DNA from: Klebsormidium nitens
Lineage: Eukaryota; Streptophyta; Klebsormidiophyceae; Klebsormidiales; Klebsormidiaceae
NCBI GenBank assembly: GCA_000708835.1
Contig: DF236950.1
Coordinates: forward strand, 101,355 to 165,354
Length of the DNA stretch: 64,000 bases
Direction: 5' to 3'
Positions 45,578-57,360 of this stretch are shown here, one piece after another (the stretch's first letter is position 1; every line of letters starts with the position of its first letter). The notes beneath the pieces were generated by a model. The model ran no database searches and had not been told where the DNA came from. It saw only the letters and a list, made by a program, of their open reading frames with translations. The position numbers and the translations under genes were made by a program.

Positions 45578-47135
45578 GGTTCAGACTGTGAGATTGGCAG
45601 TAGGTTCACTGTCAGCTGAAGGCACGTTTAGAAGCGGATGAGTGTACAGTACTTGTGGATAATTACAGTGATGCTTGTTTAGTTGGTCGGATGTTTGGCG
45701 CGCTGGGGCGTCCTCTTGCTTTGTATGCATATGTATAGTGGTTATAAAACTCAGAGATCACGCACTGATGGGTATATGTGGATCAATAGTAGTGCTTAGC
45801 GCATTGAGGAACTGTGGTAGTAACTCCCTTGGGTAGATTTTCTACTTTTAGGAGGCAGCCGCCCAGGGTTGCACGAAATTCAGGTTGTACATTCCTTCTG
45901 AGGCACGTTCCTCTTGATGCACATTCTTTTCAGTGCCTGATTGGCAACCGATCGTCCAAGAAGAATTTCGCAGGCCGCATTTACACGTTTTCGCATACTT
46001 ATTTTGCGCCTTACACGCAAGCTAACCGCGTCTTGCGGGGCAGCTACTATTAGCTATTCAATATATCCGATGCAGCTAAGTTTGTTTATAGGAATTCATG
46101 CATTTGAGTCACAGATGCTATGATGGCTGGGAGCCAGCCATGCGCGACCCGGTGCAACCATACCGTCTACCGTCGATCATGCATGCATTAGTATGCAGGA
46201 TTCTTAGATAATCATAACCTGCCATGTTTCACGTACCGTACGACCAAGGTATGATTCCGAATGCTCCAAAAAAGCAATTATTTTAGCAAATGCGAGCCCA
46301 AATCATGTATTATTTTCTACTTTCCGGCTCTAAATCCGAATCGCCGAGAGATACTCCGGTACCCAGGTTTTGAGGGCCTTTAACGGTAAAAGGTACGTAC
46401 CGGCTACTCATAGGGGGCCTTAAAAATCACTTTCCGAATGAGATTTAGCAATTAATTTCGGTTTCCGAAAAAGCAGAATCCGACTGCTTATCGGCCAGAG
46501 TTTCCCACTTTCCGAATGCAAATAATTATTTATTTATTCGGAATCATACCTTGGTCGTACGGTATGATACCGTGTGCGCGCAATGATGGATGCATGGATG
46601 GATCGCGTTACATTCAACGTACGTCTATATGGAGCCTAGGCATGGCATGACGGTACTATAACCTTCAACATGTTTGCGGGGGCCCGGCGCATTAGTATAT
46701 ATGCAGGCCGCATGCCAAACGCAGATTGCATTTGGGAGTACACACATGCGGGGCGATGCATGGTAATCAATGTGTATAGGCGGCGATCAAGTACACCACC
46801 TTAGAGCGCTGCCGGTGGTTTGTCTGTGTCATAAGCTTTAAGTTGCATGCCAGGCCCGCATATGGAGGGAACGTATAATCGTTTACAGTAGATTTTACTG
46901 CCACAGCAATTAGAAAATGGTTTACAGTACAGAAGAATTTTCATCCGACTTCTAGAATCGATCTGGCAGCATGCCAGCGAGTGTTCTGCTCGGTGCATCA
47001 CCGCAACTTGCTTCCTCTGACTACAGGTTAAGGCAAAGTCCTGGCCACTGAGAATGGAAGCACAAAAGTAAAGCACGAGAAGTGTAGCAAATGTTCTTGC
47101 AAATCCCTGACAGAAGCGCCCCCAAAGCGTTCTGG
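45578..47135. other. Convergent intergenic stretch containing a MITE
   Basis: This lies between the 3' ends of AIG1 and TOP6A. It is AT-rich noncoding sequence with the inverted-repeat element at 46236-46562. The 91-codon minus-strand frame at 46801-47076 has no homology that I recognise and lies just downstream of TOP6A. Confidence 0.6.
46236..46562. mobile_element. MITE with 27-bp perfect TIRs and TA flanks
   Basis: The terminal inverted repeats start CCGTACGACCAAGG and are identical over about 27 bp. Both ends are flanked by TA (46234-46235 and 46563-46564), consistent with a Tc1/mariner-type TA target duplication. The element is about 327 bp and AT-rich, with internal copies of TTTCCGAAT-like words but no open frame. 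Superfamily assignment rests only on the TA flanks and is tentative, because T and A are also common at other junctions. Confidence 0.75.
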
Positions 47136-50100
47136 TCAGATCCAGTCACCTTCTTGCAACTTCATGGGCAAGTAGACTTCCGTTAGGTACTGGAAACCGA
47201 AGGAACTCAGGGCCTCTGGGAACAAACCGGGAAAGAACCGTCAGATTCAGAATTGATACACGCCCGCGCCGCTCAGGGTGAGGAGTCGGAGAGGGGAAGA
47301 CCGCATTCACAGATAATGTTGGGAATGCATTATAATTACCTTCTGGGCAGTCCCGAAATTATATAAGCAGTGCGTTGCGCACTCAATGCAACCGGAAATG
47401 CGAATCATCGGGTGTTTTAGCGAGCGAAATGAGTCAAGCCGTTGAGGAACTTACGTATTTCGGCCTTCTCCTTCTTTTTGACCATCAGCTCCAGTTCCTG
47501 GAAAAGCAGAAGTGCGAGTCAGCGGCGGTAGAGACTGCACCTCTGTTCATGCTTGTCTCTTTGAGACGTTTAATATCTTCAATGCTCAGAAGCTGTGACA
47601 GTCTGATAACAGCACAATTCAGAGGGGTCAGGCTTTCAAACCAAACAGTACCGTATACGGCAAATCGAATAAGACCAGAGCGTCGCAAGCGGCTGATTAC
47701 CTACTCGCACATCATTGACAGCAAGCCGCGAGTTGCAAAATGAGGAGGCCAGATGGTTTTCAGCATACCGAAACCATTCGTTTTGGTTGAAGATATCGGC
47801 CATAGGGCAGCGGTCAGCTTACGGCATGCCACCGGGGGTCTTTCTTGATGAAGTCCTCTTCCAGCATCTCCTTTCCGGTCTTCATATCGGCGTCTGTCAT
47901 AGGCAGCCGGCACTGCTCCGGGATCTTGAACCTGCAGGTGTAATCGACTCTTTGTGACACCTTCCAAAGTCGGTTGTGTTCGGACAGTGCTTCGGCCCTC
48001 ACTAAACAACGTAATGCGATATGGGGTGATACAGTATGTCGTATGCTGCCGCCTTCCTCACTGATCTAACCGTCTGTTCGCAATCCAGCCTAAGACTGAC
48101 AGGATAGCACAGATCCGCTTCTTCTCCTGCCGAGAAAGGTATCTCCTTTTTAATCAGAAGGCCAGAGCTTTTGGGCACGGCTTTGCCAAAGAAACCGCTC
48201 ACCTATCTAAGTCGGACGGCCGCACGCCCAGCCACTTGATGTCTGGGGTCGTCAGGTTGGAGCTGTCGTAGGACATGTTTTTGGAGCCGCTCATGTACCT
48301 GGAAAACAAAGCGGCCGAGAGCGCCGTCAGCGGTGCTTCTTGTTTGGAGGATTCTATTTCCCCGACACATGTCATGAGCATACTCCGTTTGCTGCGTCCG
48401 AAGTGGACTTTGAACGAGGTTCTCACTGACTCCTCTGACAAACTCACAAAGCGCAGGTTCGAAGAACGGGACAGAGAAATCTTGAAGGAGCTCGAGCCCT
48501 GGCCGAAGTAAGATACGCAGCAGATAAGCAGAAAAACACAGCTCTGGAAGCGGGGCAGACCAGTGTGGGTGAAGAGCGGTCTTACACGGAGAGAATCTTG
48601 AGGCCGTAGGGATCGCTATCCACCAGGCCCAGGACGGGGATCTTTAGCTCGCTCTTCATCTTCTTGAGGAACAGCCGCGTCGCGACGTCAGGCTGACCCT
48701 TCGCCTGTCGGGACGAAACATGGTCAACAGGCTGCTTATAAAGTCCGATTGGTGCCTGCGCTGTACTCCCCCACTTTACATCCGATCGAACTTCCAGCTT
48801 CGCCTTGCATTGAGCGGATGAGAAGGTCGTCCGACTTGACAAGCTGCTGCATCCTCGCTACGAGTACGATAACGAGAAGCGCTCCATGTAATCTTGTTCC
48901 GCCAATCTGCGCAACGCTTCGTCAGCCGGCATCGTCAAGCAAGTTCTCCTAGAAGCTGGTTGTCTGTGCAAGTGGAAATTGTGTGAGCACTTACCGTGAT
49001 GATGACGCACGGAAAGCGATTGTAGAAGCGGTCCTCTGCCAGGCGCATGAAGGCGGCGTCCTTCTCGACCAGCAGGATGAATTTGGCGTCGCTCTGAAAC
49101 CCCGTCACCTTGTCGATGTTTGGCGGGATGGCCTGCGCACAAGAATGCCTCACAGGTCTCTTTCTGGTGGAACACAACCCGCAACTTCGACTTTCTCAGC
49201 GGCCCTCGCTCTCTCGTGCTGGGGGGCTCTACAGCTACTCGATGGTTTTGCGCAGTAGTGCGTTCTAGTGCACTAGATAATTTTCTCAAGCATGCGAAGT
49301 TGAAACATCAAGACGAGCTTTGAAGTGATGAAGATGCAGCAACAGCCTCAGTGCCGTATATTTAGCAGTCCACCCGAAACACGTGGTCCGAACAAATTCT
49401 CTCATCGTAACGCCGTTTGTTGCGGCTGAAAGCGGCTTGCTTGCAAGGGATCGCTTACCTTCCCACCAACGCCCATTTTTGTGCAGTCGATGACGTCACC
49501 TGCATGGTGTTCGAGGCCGACGTTTGGTAAAGTTCGTAAAACGGTCCATGTGAGATTACCGATCGTCGAAACACATTCGATCCAATCACAGGCGAATCGT
49601 CTTTTCCAAGTCGGGCGTAATCTCACTCAACATGGTCAGAAAATGGTCTCATTCTTCCAGATCGAGACAAAACGAAATCAGAGGTTTCCAATGGCAGCCG
49701 CATCCAGAAGAGTCCGTTGAAAGTAAAGAATTTCGCGCGCTGGGACATGGACATAAACGTCAGTAAGGGTACGCTGACATGCATAATGCGCCGAGGCAAA
49801 AGCTCAACGCCAAGACAAACCTTCAACGAACAAGCCTGTCCAAAATGTTGAAAGCAAAGACTTTTGGAAGGTCCTTCTCCACTTCGAGCCTCAAACGGTC
49901 CATCGCTCACCGTCTTCGACAAAAATCAAGCGGCCGACAACGACGCCTTTCTCGGAACCAACGACTACAAGCACGGAACGAATGCTGTCAGGTTGAGTGT
50001 CGTACTTCCGATCCGACATCCGAGGTTTAGAGACTGAGCGCGGGGTTCGATAGTCGGATACACTACAGCTGTTGGCGTGAAACCTGCCCTCTCGAACTTG

Positions 50101-52352
50101 ATCCGAAACTCGCTGGTCTGCGATCCCACAAGTTCGAGCGTCGTTACACGATCGATTGCGATGTAACCCCTCACTCATGACTCGGAGATCATCACAAGAG
50201 AATATACTAACATGCTGATGTCGTGCTACCTACTTCCGCATGGTCAAATAACCACCAAGTGGATGCTTTGCGAGCTTGTGTACTGCAAGGTGACGCTGTT
50301 TCACTTCGAGGGGTCTGATCGCAAGAGCGAAGGTCAAAACTCTGTGGTCGCGGACCGGCGAACTTCGACAACTTCATGGGTGGCGAGTTTCACGCAAAAG
50401 CCGTAAAAGCGCAAGGACACGAAGTTCTGACGATACGTGTTGTGCTTCATGCAACCGAAATCGTGATTTGGTTCGATCGAAGTGGACAACTTCTCACTCG
50501 TTGCTGCTTCTCAGCGTCTAAAACCAGATTCAGGGTACAGTTGGCCAAGCGCGCTCCTTATTGAAATACTGAGAGTGCGGTTCAAAGACTTGCCGTTCAG
50601 GCTCGACCTGGTGCAGCCCAGCATGCAGCTGACGTCATCCAGGATAGTGTCGGACTGCCCCTGCTCCTGGAACAGCTTCACGTCCGTGTAGAACAGGTCG
50701 CGCTTTGTCACGTGGATGCCTTTGTTGCACAGCTGGTGTATGAGTTGCAAGATGCGTGTGGTGATAGCCGTCTTTCTGTACACAAGTAGTCGAAGGGGAA
50801 GGGAATTTGAGAAGAAGGACAACTCCAAAGCGCTTCAGTGGTGCTTCTTTGATAGTCTCGCTTAAGGTATCGTGAACCTGATTTCACTACTCTGCCTCGA
50901 CAGAGAAGAACATCGTAGCTGATTCTGCTGATCGAAACTGTTCAAAGTCATTCTGTCACGGATTCTGCATCATGCAGATCTGGATGCAGAGGTTTTCAAG
51001 GGTCTTCTTACCTGACTGTCGACATGTTTCCATACTGACGGAAGGAAGATTTGTCCTTCAATACAACTGCAAGACAAAGTCACCTAGTTTCTCAGGAACC
51101 AATCAGAAGCCTTTTGTGTCTTGAAGTGCCCAGACTTCAACACAAACTTTTCCTGACAACAAGAATAAAGCAGAGCTTTACTTTTCATTCAGCAAGCTGA
51201 TCAAGGAATAGCAGAAGGCATGTCAGGATCTCGAAGGCAGTGCATTGGTTACAAGGACAACTTGACTCACTTCGATCAAGCTGTGGCACATACAGCTGGT
51301 TTGCAGATGTCCTTGTAGGTATAGTGTATCCAAAACCTGGAAAAAAGGCATGTATTGTAAAGACACTCATTACATCCCAGTGGGGAAATCCTGTGAACAG
51401 TGGGCTTTATCTAGTAACCTTCCCTGGAGTATTTAGTCATGCATGATTGCACACGAATCTGCCAAAGTCAGGAAGGATTTTTGTTAGGAAACAATCAATG
51501 TTATGCTATGCGTTACTTTGGAGGCAGACTGGCTACTGATGAAAATCATGTTGACTGTCATGCAAAAGTGATGAAAGTATCACCAAGGTTGTGCAATTCT
51601 TGGGATCATTTGGGCCCGTAAGGACTTGGGATTTGAAGTAACCAAGGAAGAGCTGTGGTGACGTTTTACTTTGAGGATATTGTGGTTGACACGCATGTGG
51701 ACTAAAGGTGCAATACGTTATTTGTCACAATCAAAACGGATTGCTTGGTATATCCACGTATTATTTTTTTGGTGAGAAAGTTCACATGGTTGGCCTGCTC
51801 ACCATGTCCATTCAAGATCGATGCCGCCACCGACAGCATTGTCTTCTCAATCTCTGAGATCACTTGGGGAGCCCCCAGATCAACCACTTCTTTGCTCACA
51901 TTTGGCAGGTTAAGGTCTTGCAAAGTTCTGCAGATTGAGGAGGGGGATCAGGGGTGCACTTTCAGCCACACCAAGGCCCACCACCTCAAATCGTCACAGA
52001 AGCTGAGTACCGCTCTACGACAGCCAATTCTACAGCTATCCTTGTAATACGTATTCATGGACCTAAAGGGCCAGAATGTACATTGAGGCCAAAAGGTTTG
52101 GCCCAACGCCAATTGCGCAAAATAAGCAACAAATTTCTCTTTTGTGAAACACAACTTTCTTCTTAAGAGGAGACCATCATCAAGCCGGCCAAAGGAAAAT
52201 ACTTACACACTTTCCTTCGGCTTCTTCTTCTCCGCTTCCGACAGCTTCGCAACTTTCGCCAGAATTTCATCATCGCTCTTCAGTTTCTTCTTGAATGCAA
52301 GTGCACCACCGTCGTTTGCTCCTGCAGCTCCCCGCTTCCTCCGGCTAGACAT
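47136..52352 (-). CDS. TOP6A: DNA topoisomerase VI subunit A (SPO11-3-like)
   Basis: Thirteen-exon model of about 417 aa: 52352-52207, 51927-51803, 51336-51271, 51066-51012, 50775-50594, 49964-49911, 49499-49459, 49132-48995, 48704-48586, 48298-48203, 47931-47823, 47497-47455 and 47215-47136. Phases match throughout. Intron 5 uses a GC donor (AACG|GCAAGT). Subunit A cuts and passes DNA duplexes as an A2B2 complex with TOP6B; in plants this is needed for endoreduplication. The catalytic tyrosine is Tyr160 in KRDLFYTD. The Toprim metal residues are Glu246 in LLVEKDAAF, and Asp298 and Asp300 in LVDSDPYG. Other landmarks are [84 protein letters not shown] and the C-terminus [17 protein letters not shown]. 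Length agrees with the Arabidopsis protein. It shares an upstream region with the enoyl-CoA isomerase gene. Confidence 0.97.
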
Positions 52353-52823
52353 GCTGTCAGCAACTGTAAAGCTCCACGTTGTTAGTGGTTGCCAAAGCAA
52401 GGCCAGCAGAGCAAGAAAAGAAGAATGAATCAAACAAAAGAGCGCATCAGAATGGTGGTGGCGTCTCTGACGATGCTCATGCAAGCTAAGAAATCGTGCA
52501 AGCCAAGAATTTCTCTTACTAAAAACCCTAAACAGCGAAGCAGAACCCTTTTGCATAGCGCTCTTGACTGCAAAACCCTAACCCTAATACCTAAGCCTAT
52601 TACACCGCTTGATCTTGAAGAACGTCTGCAAAACCAACACTTTCTCTAGCTTCATTGTCCAGCATTTGGAAGATTATGGAAGGCCTGCGCTAGAACGTTG
52701 TAACTTTGTATCAAGGTAAACTCTCTCACAAACTTTCACTCCACCCCTCTGAGCTGTCTGAGTCTGTGAAGAACGTGAGGAGCAGCCAACTTCACCATTG
52801 GATGTTCAGTGGAGGGGGGCGGC
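52353..52823. promoter_or_regulatory. Bidirectional promoter with telo-boxes (TOP6A / enoyl-CoA isomerase)
   Basis: About 470 bp lies between the two divergent start codons. It contains AAAAACCCTAAA at 52521-52532 and AAAACCCTAACCCTAA at 52572-52587. The AAACCCTAA telo-box is a known plant promoter element of genes tied to growth and the cell cycle. Its place here between a topoisomerase needed for endoreduplication and a second gene fits that theme, but function is inferred. Confidence 0.6.
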
Positions 52824-55800
52824 ATGGCGCAGTATGAGAATGCTCGTGTAGACGACCTTGGGGGTGGCCTTGCTGCCATTGTCATTTCCAGGCCCCGACG
52901 GAAGAATGCAATGAACGATCAGGTCAGCACTGTCTGCGAATCACCCCCGTGCAACTATGCAGGGCACGTTCTCGAACAATCCGAGAGCAAGCACCTTATG
53001 CCCCTTGAAAAAGTTCCAACAAACGGTTGTTTCATGTCTACATTGCAGGGTAACATTGGGTACAGGGTCATCTATCTAGAATTTATGATGGCATTGCATT
53101 CTGCGAATCCTCAGCATCACTGAAAGAGGTCTTCAAGGCTGGGGCATCCTTTCAACAATAAGCAGCTTAAATCACTTCTTTGGGAGCTTTGTTGAGTAAC
53201 GATGTCATGGGAAAGCTCGGTGGATAGTGATTTGTCTTGAATCTGAGTCAGAGGGGAAGCAAACTGCACAAATACTTTGTCGAGCTGTCAACATGTTCTC
53301 TGCAGGTCTACATGGATCTATGTGCAGCATTCGACCACGTGCAGAGTGATCCCCATATACATGCTGTCATCCTTACAGGCAAGGATGTTTTCAGCACTCT
53401 TATTCACCAAGGCTAGTGCTACTGCGGAAACACACGGGGTGCACAGAGGCCCTTCATATTCAAGCTATCAGCAAAGCGATGGGGGAAGAGTCAAGCTTCT
53501 TCATGCTGCACCTTCTTCTGTGATGTGTAGGGGAGGGTTTCTAGGAAGAATTTGCTCCTTCGAAAAGGACAGATGGAAGAGAACCTAGATTATGCTTGAG
53601 CCTTTCACTCAATATTAACTTTCAACGTGCAAAGGGTATCGTAAAGTTCGTCGTCCCCAGGCTTTCAGGGGCACTTTTGAGAAGGCGTTCTTGGCGGCAT
53701 CGGAACTAAGCCTGGCTTCTGCCACTTTGCAGCTAGTCCAGTCAGCCATAAACCGACCAGATGAGAATGAACTCATTGCGTCTCACCATGTCTGCGAGTT
53801 TGTAAGGGTGCTTCTAGTCCATACTTACGCCAGACATGTTCACTTCAGGGGAAGGTGACTATTTCAGCTCCGGAGCCGACGTATCTGCGGCATCTGAACC
53901 AAAAGTGGATGCAGAAAGTGCTCCAGTTGGACAGTTCATGGTGAGACAGTGGCGGGCTGCGCATGTTTCTGCGTATGCTAAACCTGCAACCTGCCTTCTT
54001 TGGATGTTTACTATGACTAGTGCGGGTGTGTCATGGAGAAATTAGTGACTAATTTCAGTCGTCAACAAGTGAGGCTCAAGTCCAGAAAGGGGCATAGTGG
54101 AGTCCTTTCGGCTTTCCACTCGATCCTTGAGTTGTTGGTTCCGGTTGAGTAGCTGGTTCAGGAAGGGGTCTGGCCTTCTTTTGAACATTGTCAATCCCCC
54201 TTTGTGCAGCTTACTCTTCTGCGCTTTCCCAAGGTCGTGGTAGCTGCAGTAAACGGGCCTGCAGTAGGCATCGGCGTCACACTCCTACCACACTGCGATG
54301 TAAGTCTCTCTGCTTCTCGCGGCCCCTCCCGTGGACATTCGTTCCGAGGACCTTAGTATGGGTCGTAAGGCCACAAATCATACTGTCACTGCCCCCGAGA
54401 TGTCTCATTCAAGCAATCGCTGCGGTTCCTTTTTCAACCCACGGCACAATTTTGCATGAGAAACTGCCTGACGCTGTGTATTGTGCACAGATAGCTTATG
54501 CTTCGGAGCGAGCCACTTTCTGGACGCCATCTCTTCGCGTCGCGTGGGTACCGGAGTTCTGCTCGACCGTCACCTTCCCCCAAATCATGGTACGTCTTGC
54601 TTGGAACTGATAACATCGAATCTGAAAACATCGAAAGAGCTCGTCACAAGACGTCGCGAGAACGCTTGCTGCAACAATGAATGGAGTTTCTCAAGGAAGG
54701 GGTTCATCCCTTGCAAAACTCCTCAGGGCGCTGAAGGACGAGACACTTTCGGGTTGTCGAGACTGTACAGCTGTTAAGGACACCTTTCAGACAAACGAAG
54801 AATGGCACCCTAGAAAGCCTTTTGTATCTCGTGCAGCCGCAAGTCGACAGAGCTCTTGACGAAAAGTAGTGCCAACGTTTGCTTATCTCGTCAATTCTTC
54901 CATCATAGATCTCAATACGGGCAAACTCCAGAGGCTATTCTCACGAAGGATCACGAGACATTCGTGATGGCAGGCTTTTGGCATCCAGAGGCGTGGACAA
55001 GAAACCTGTTGTCTTCGAGCCGATCTCACCAATAGCATGTATCAAGCCTCTACCGAGCATCCTTTCGAATCCAGACCTGCTTCCCGGGGTTCAAAGTGAC
55101 GATCGTCTCAGAAGAGTTCCTTGTGCTTGTCTGCTGCAGGGCCCTTCCTTGGCCAACGAGATGCTGCTGATGAGCAGACAGCTGTCCGCTAAGGAAGCAC
55201 AGCAAGCGCGGCTCATCTCGGAAGTCTTCCCCGCCGAAACCTTCATGGCTGAGGTGCGTCGAGCACTCGCGACGCTCGCTATTTCGTTACTTTTGAAGTG
55301 TTTGGACGGTTCTGCACTGTTACCTAGTTATATTCTTGTATCGATCTCAATCGGCTCATTGATTTTGCTATCATGAACTTTTCCTTTCTTTCTTCCCTCC
55401 GGAAGGTTCGGCCAGAACTTTGAATACTCACTGTCTCCAAAGACTGTCGTTGAGCTGCAACCGGTTTTCATGCTCACAAGGAAGGGCGGTCTCTTGGTAA
55501 GAAGAAACCCCTTTCTTAGAGCATTGCGAAGAAGATTTAAAATTGCAGTTGACTGCGTGAAAGGAGAGCAAATCTGCCGAACGATGCAGGTCCAGAGTCG
55601 TGTCCGGCACATGCTGGCGCAGCCGCTGGCGGGCCAGTCGCTACCACTTTTCAAAAAGATGATCCGGCGGCCAAGGCTGGCAGAACTAGAGCGGGTTTTC
55701 AGGGAGGAAATGGCGGAGGTCAGGCTTTCTCCTTATCTGTCTGGTTGTTTACCATCGCCTTGAGACCATCTGCTTGCCCAGAATACGTGTAGTTTCCCCT

Positions 55801-56302
55801 GGCAACCAATACTCTGTTTCTCGACCATCAGAAACCGACAAAGATTCTAGTAGGTTACTTTTACGCAGAATCTCAGCGATTGCGCACTCGTGCCATTCTG
55901 GCGACATGCTCGAGCTGTATCATCATGATTGCTGGTCGGAAGGTTGCTCATGTTGCATGCCGAACTCCCTTCTGGTAAGCCAGAATTGACAGGTAACTGC
56001 AGACAGCCTAATACGAAGCCTACGTCCAGATTGGGAAACGTTAGAAGGTCGGAAGCAAGGTTGCAGTCGTTGATCGTGGGCGACCCGCTCTGTCCTCAAA
56101 TGTTCACACGCTTTTTGCCGCTCTCGGGCGAATGCAACGGCCTTGAGCAATGACTTGGGCAACGGAACCAATACTTGTGATTGAAAATCGTTTCCGCGTG
56201 TCTGATGTGCAGCTAGGTAAAAGGTCCGCTCAAGGTGACATCACGCAAGCGATTCAAGCGCTTTGGGAAGCGCGAAATAGGCGGCCAAACAGCCGTCTCT
56301 GA
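52824..56302 (+). CDS. Enoyl-CoA isomerase/hydratase, peroxisomal (PTS1)
   Basis: Eight-exon model of about 261 aa: 52824-52922, 53306-53378, 53849-53940, 54210-54299, 54491-54589, 55140-55253, 55590-55718 and 56213-56302. Intron 2 uses a GC donor (ACAG|GCAAGG); other introns are GT-AG. The crotonase fold is shown by AAIVISRPRRKNAMND, AVILTGEGDYFSSGADVS, FPKVVVAAVNGPAVGIGVTLLPHCD, ATFWTPSLRVAWVPEFCSTVTFP, LLMSRQLSAKEAQQARLISEVFP and a basic C-terminal helix. It lacks the second Glu typical of hydratases in the segment after NGPAVG, where PHCD is found, and is closest in feel to delta3,delta2-enoyl-CoA isomerases, which move double bonds during beta-oxidation of unsaturated fatty acids. The C-terminal tripeptide is SRL, a peroxisomal PTS1 signal. 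The start at 52824 is the first ATG and follows the shared promoter with TOP6A. Isomerase versus hydratase is not settled. Confidence 0.92.
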
Positions 56303-57360
56303 CCAATATTGTGTAAGTACGGAAGAAGGGCGGACCTGTTAAAAGGAATACTTTGTCTGCGCGTGTATGGTAGAAAGTGTCGTCGTATCATTTTTAGAAA
56401 GGAGCTAAGGATGTCAATTCTGTTCAAAAGCGAAATTGATTTGCTGATGCTTGGCTTCTGGTCCATCGCTAGAGTCTCTTATTCAGCTGAGAGCGCGGCA
56501 TCTTGGCCATAGCTGCAAAGAATTACATTCAGCCGGCAATGTCAAGCACAACTTGTATCCACTTCTGCAGCCTATTCTTACCATGTGGTGCGAAACAGCC
56601 GGGCCAAACCGCTGGTTCGGGGCGCGTTAGGTCGGTGGCAAGTATGCTTATCAATGTTCATAGGTGATGCAGACATGCGCACCGGCACTGTTAAGCCGGG
56701 CCCGCGGCCGCCGAGATTACCAATCACAGCAAATTAGCTCCACATGTACGCTGCAGCACATGCACTGACGCAAATCAAGTCACGTGCACCGAGTGCGGCA
56801 TTATATCGTCCGTACTTCAGTCCCGTCTGATCCCCAGACCTGGTGTACGAGATCGACGCGTTAACAGCTGCTTAATTAGAATTAGTCTATACACCAAGAC
56901 TCTACGTTAGCCAATTTATACACCAAGACTCTACGTTAACGGACGTACACCAAACCGTGCGCTATATGATGGCGACCGTTCGAAGAAGCGTGATGCATGC
57001 CCAGTCGTCATGCATGATGTACTATAACAGACTTTGTAGACACCGTCTCATGGTAGAGTGCCGCCAAGCGCCGGAGCGGCACTGCAGCACGCCTGTCAGT
57101 GTGATCTGGCGGTCATTAATGTTGGGGATTGGACCTAGCTTTTGAAAGATCCATTTAAAGGAATGGGTTGTCGATATCGAATACACGGCCACAAAGTTGC
57201 TGCTCCATTCCTCCTCTCATGTGGTGATACTACACAAAGATCGGAATTGGAAAACCAGCTTTAGTGCTAATGCGCATCTAAGAGACTCGACATCAACTGC
57301 ATGATGCTGTTTCCATACCCAATGTTTTCGACCCTCACAGCATTCGTGTGGGGTCACTGC
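56303..57360. other. Convergent intergenic stretch
   Basis: This lies between the 3' ends of the enoyl-CoA isomerase gene and the MIP3/SCFD2-like gene. It carries a 29-bp tandem duplication at 56888-56938. Short frames here show no domain. No RNA gene was recognised. Confidence 0.55.
56888..56938. repeat. 29-bp-period tandem duplication
   Basis: The 22-bp word beginning tatacaccaagactctacg occurs twice, at 56888 and 56917, giving a 29-bp period. The copies are identical over the word and diverge after it. Confidence 0.8.
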
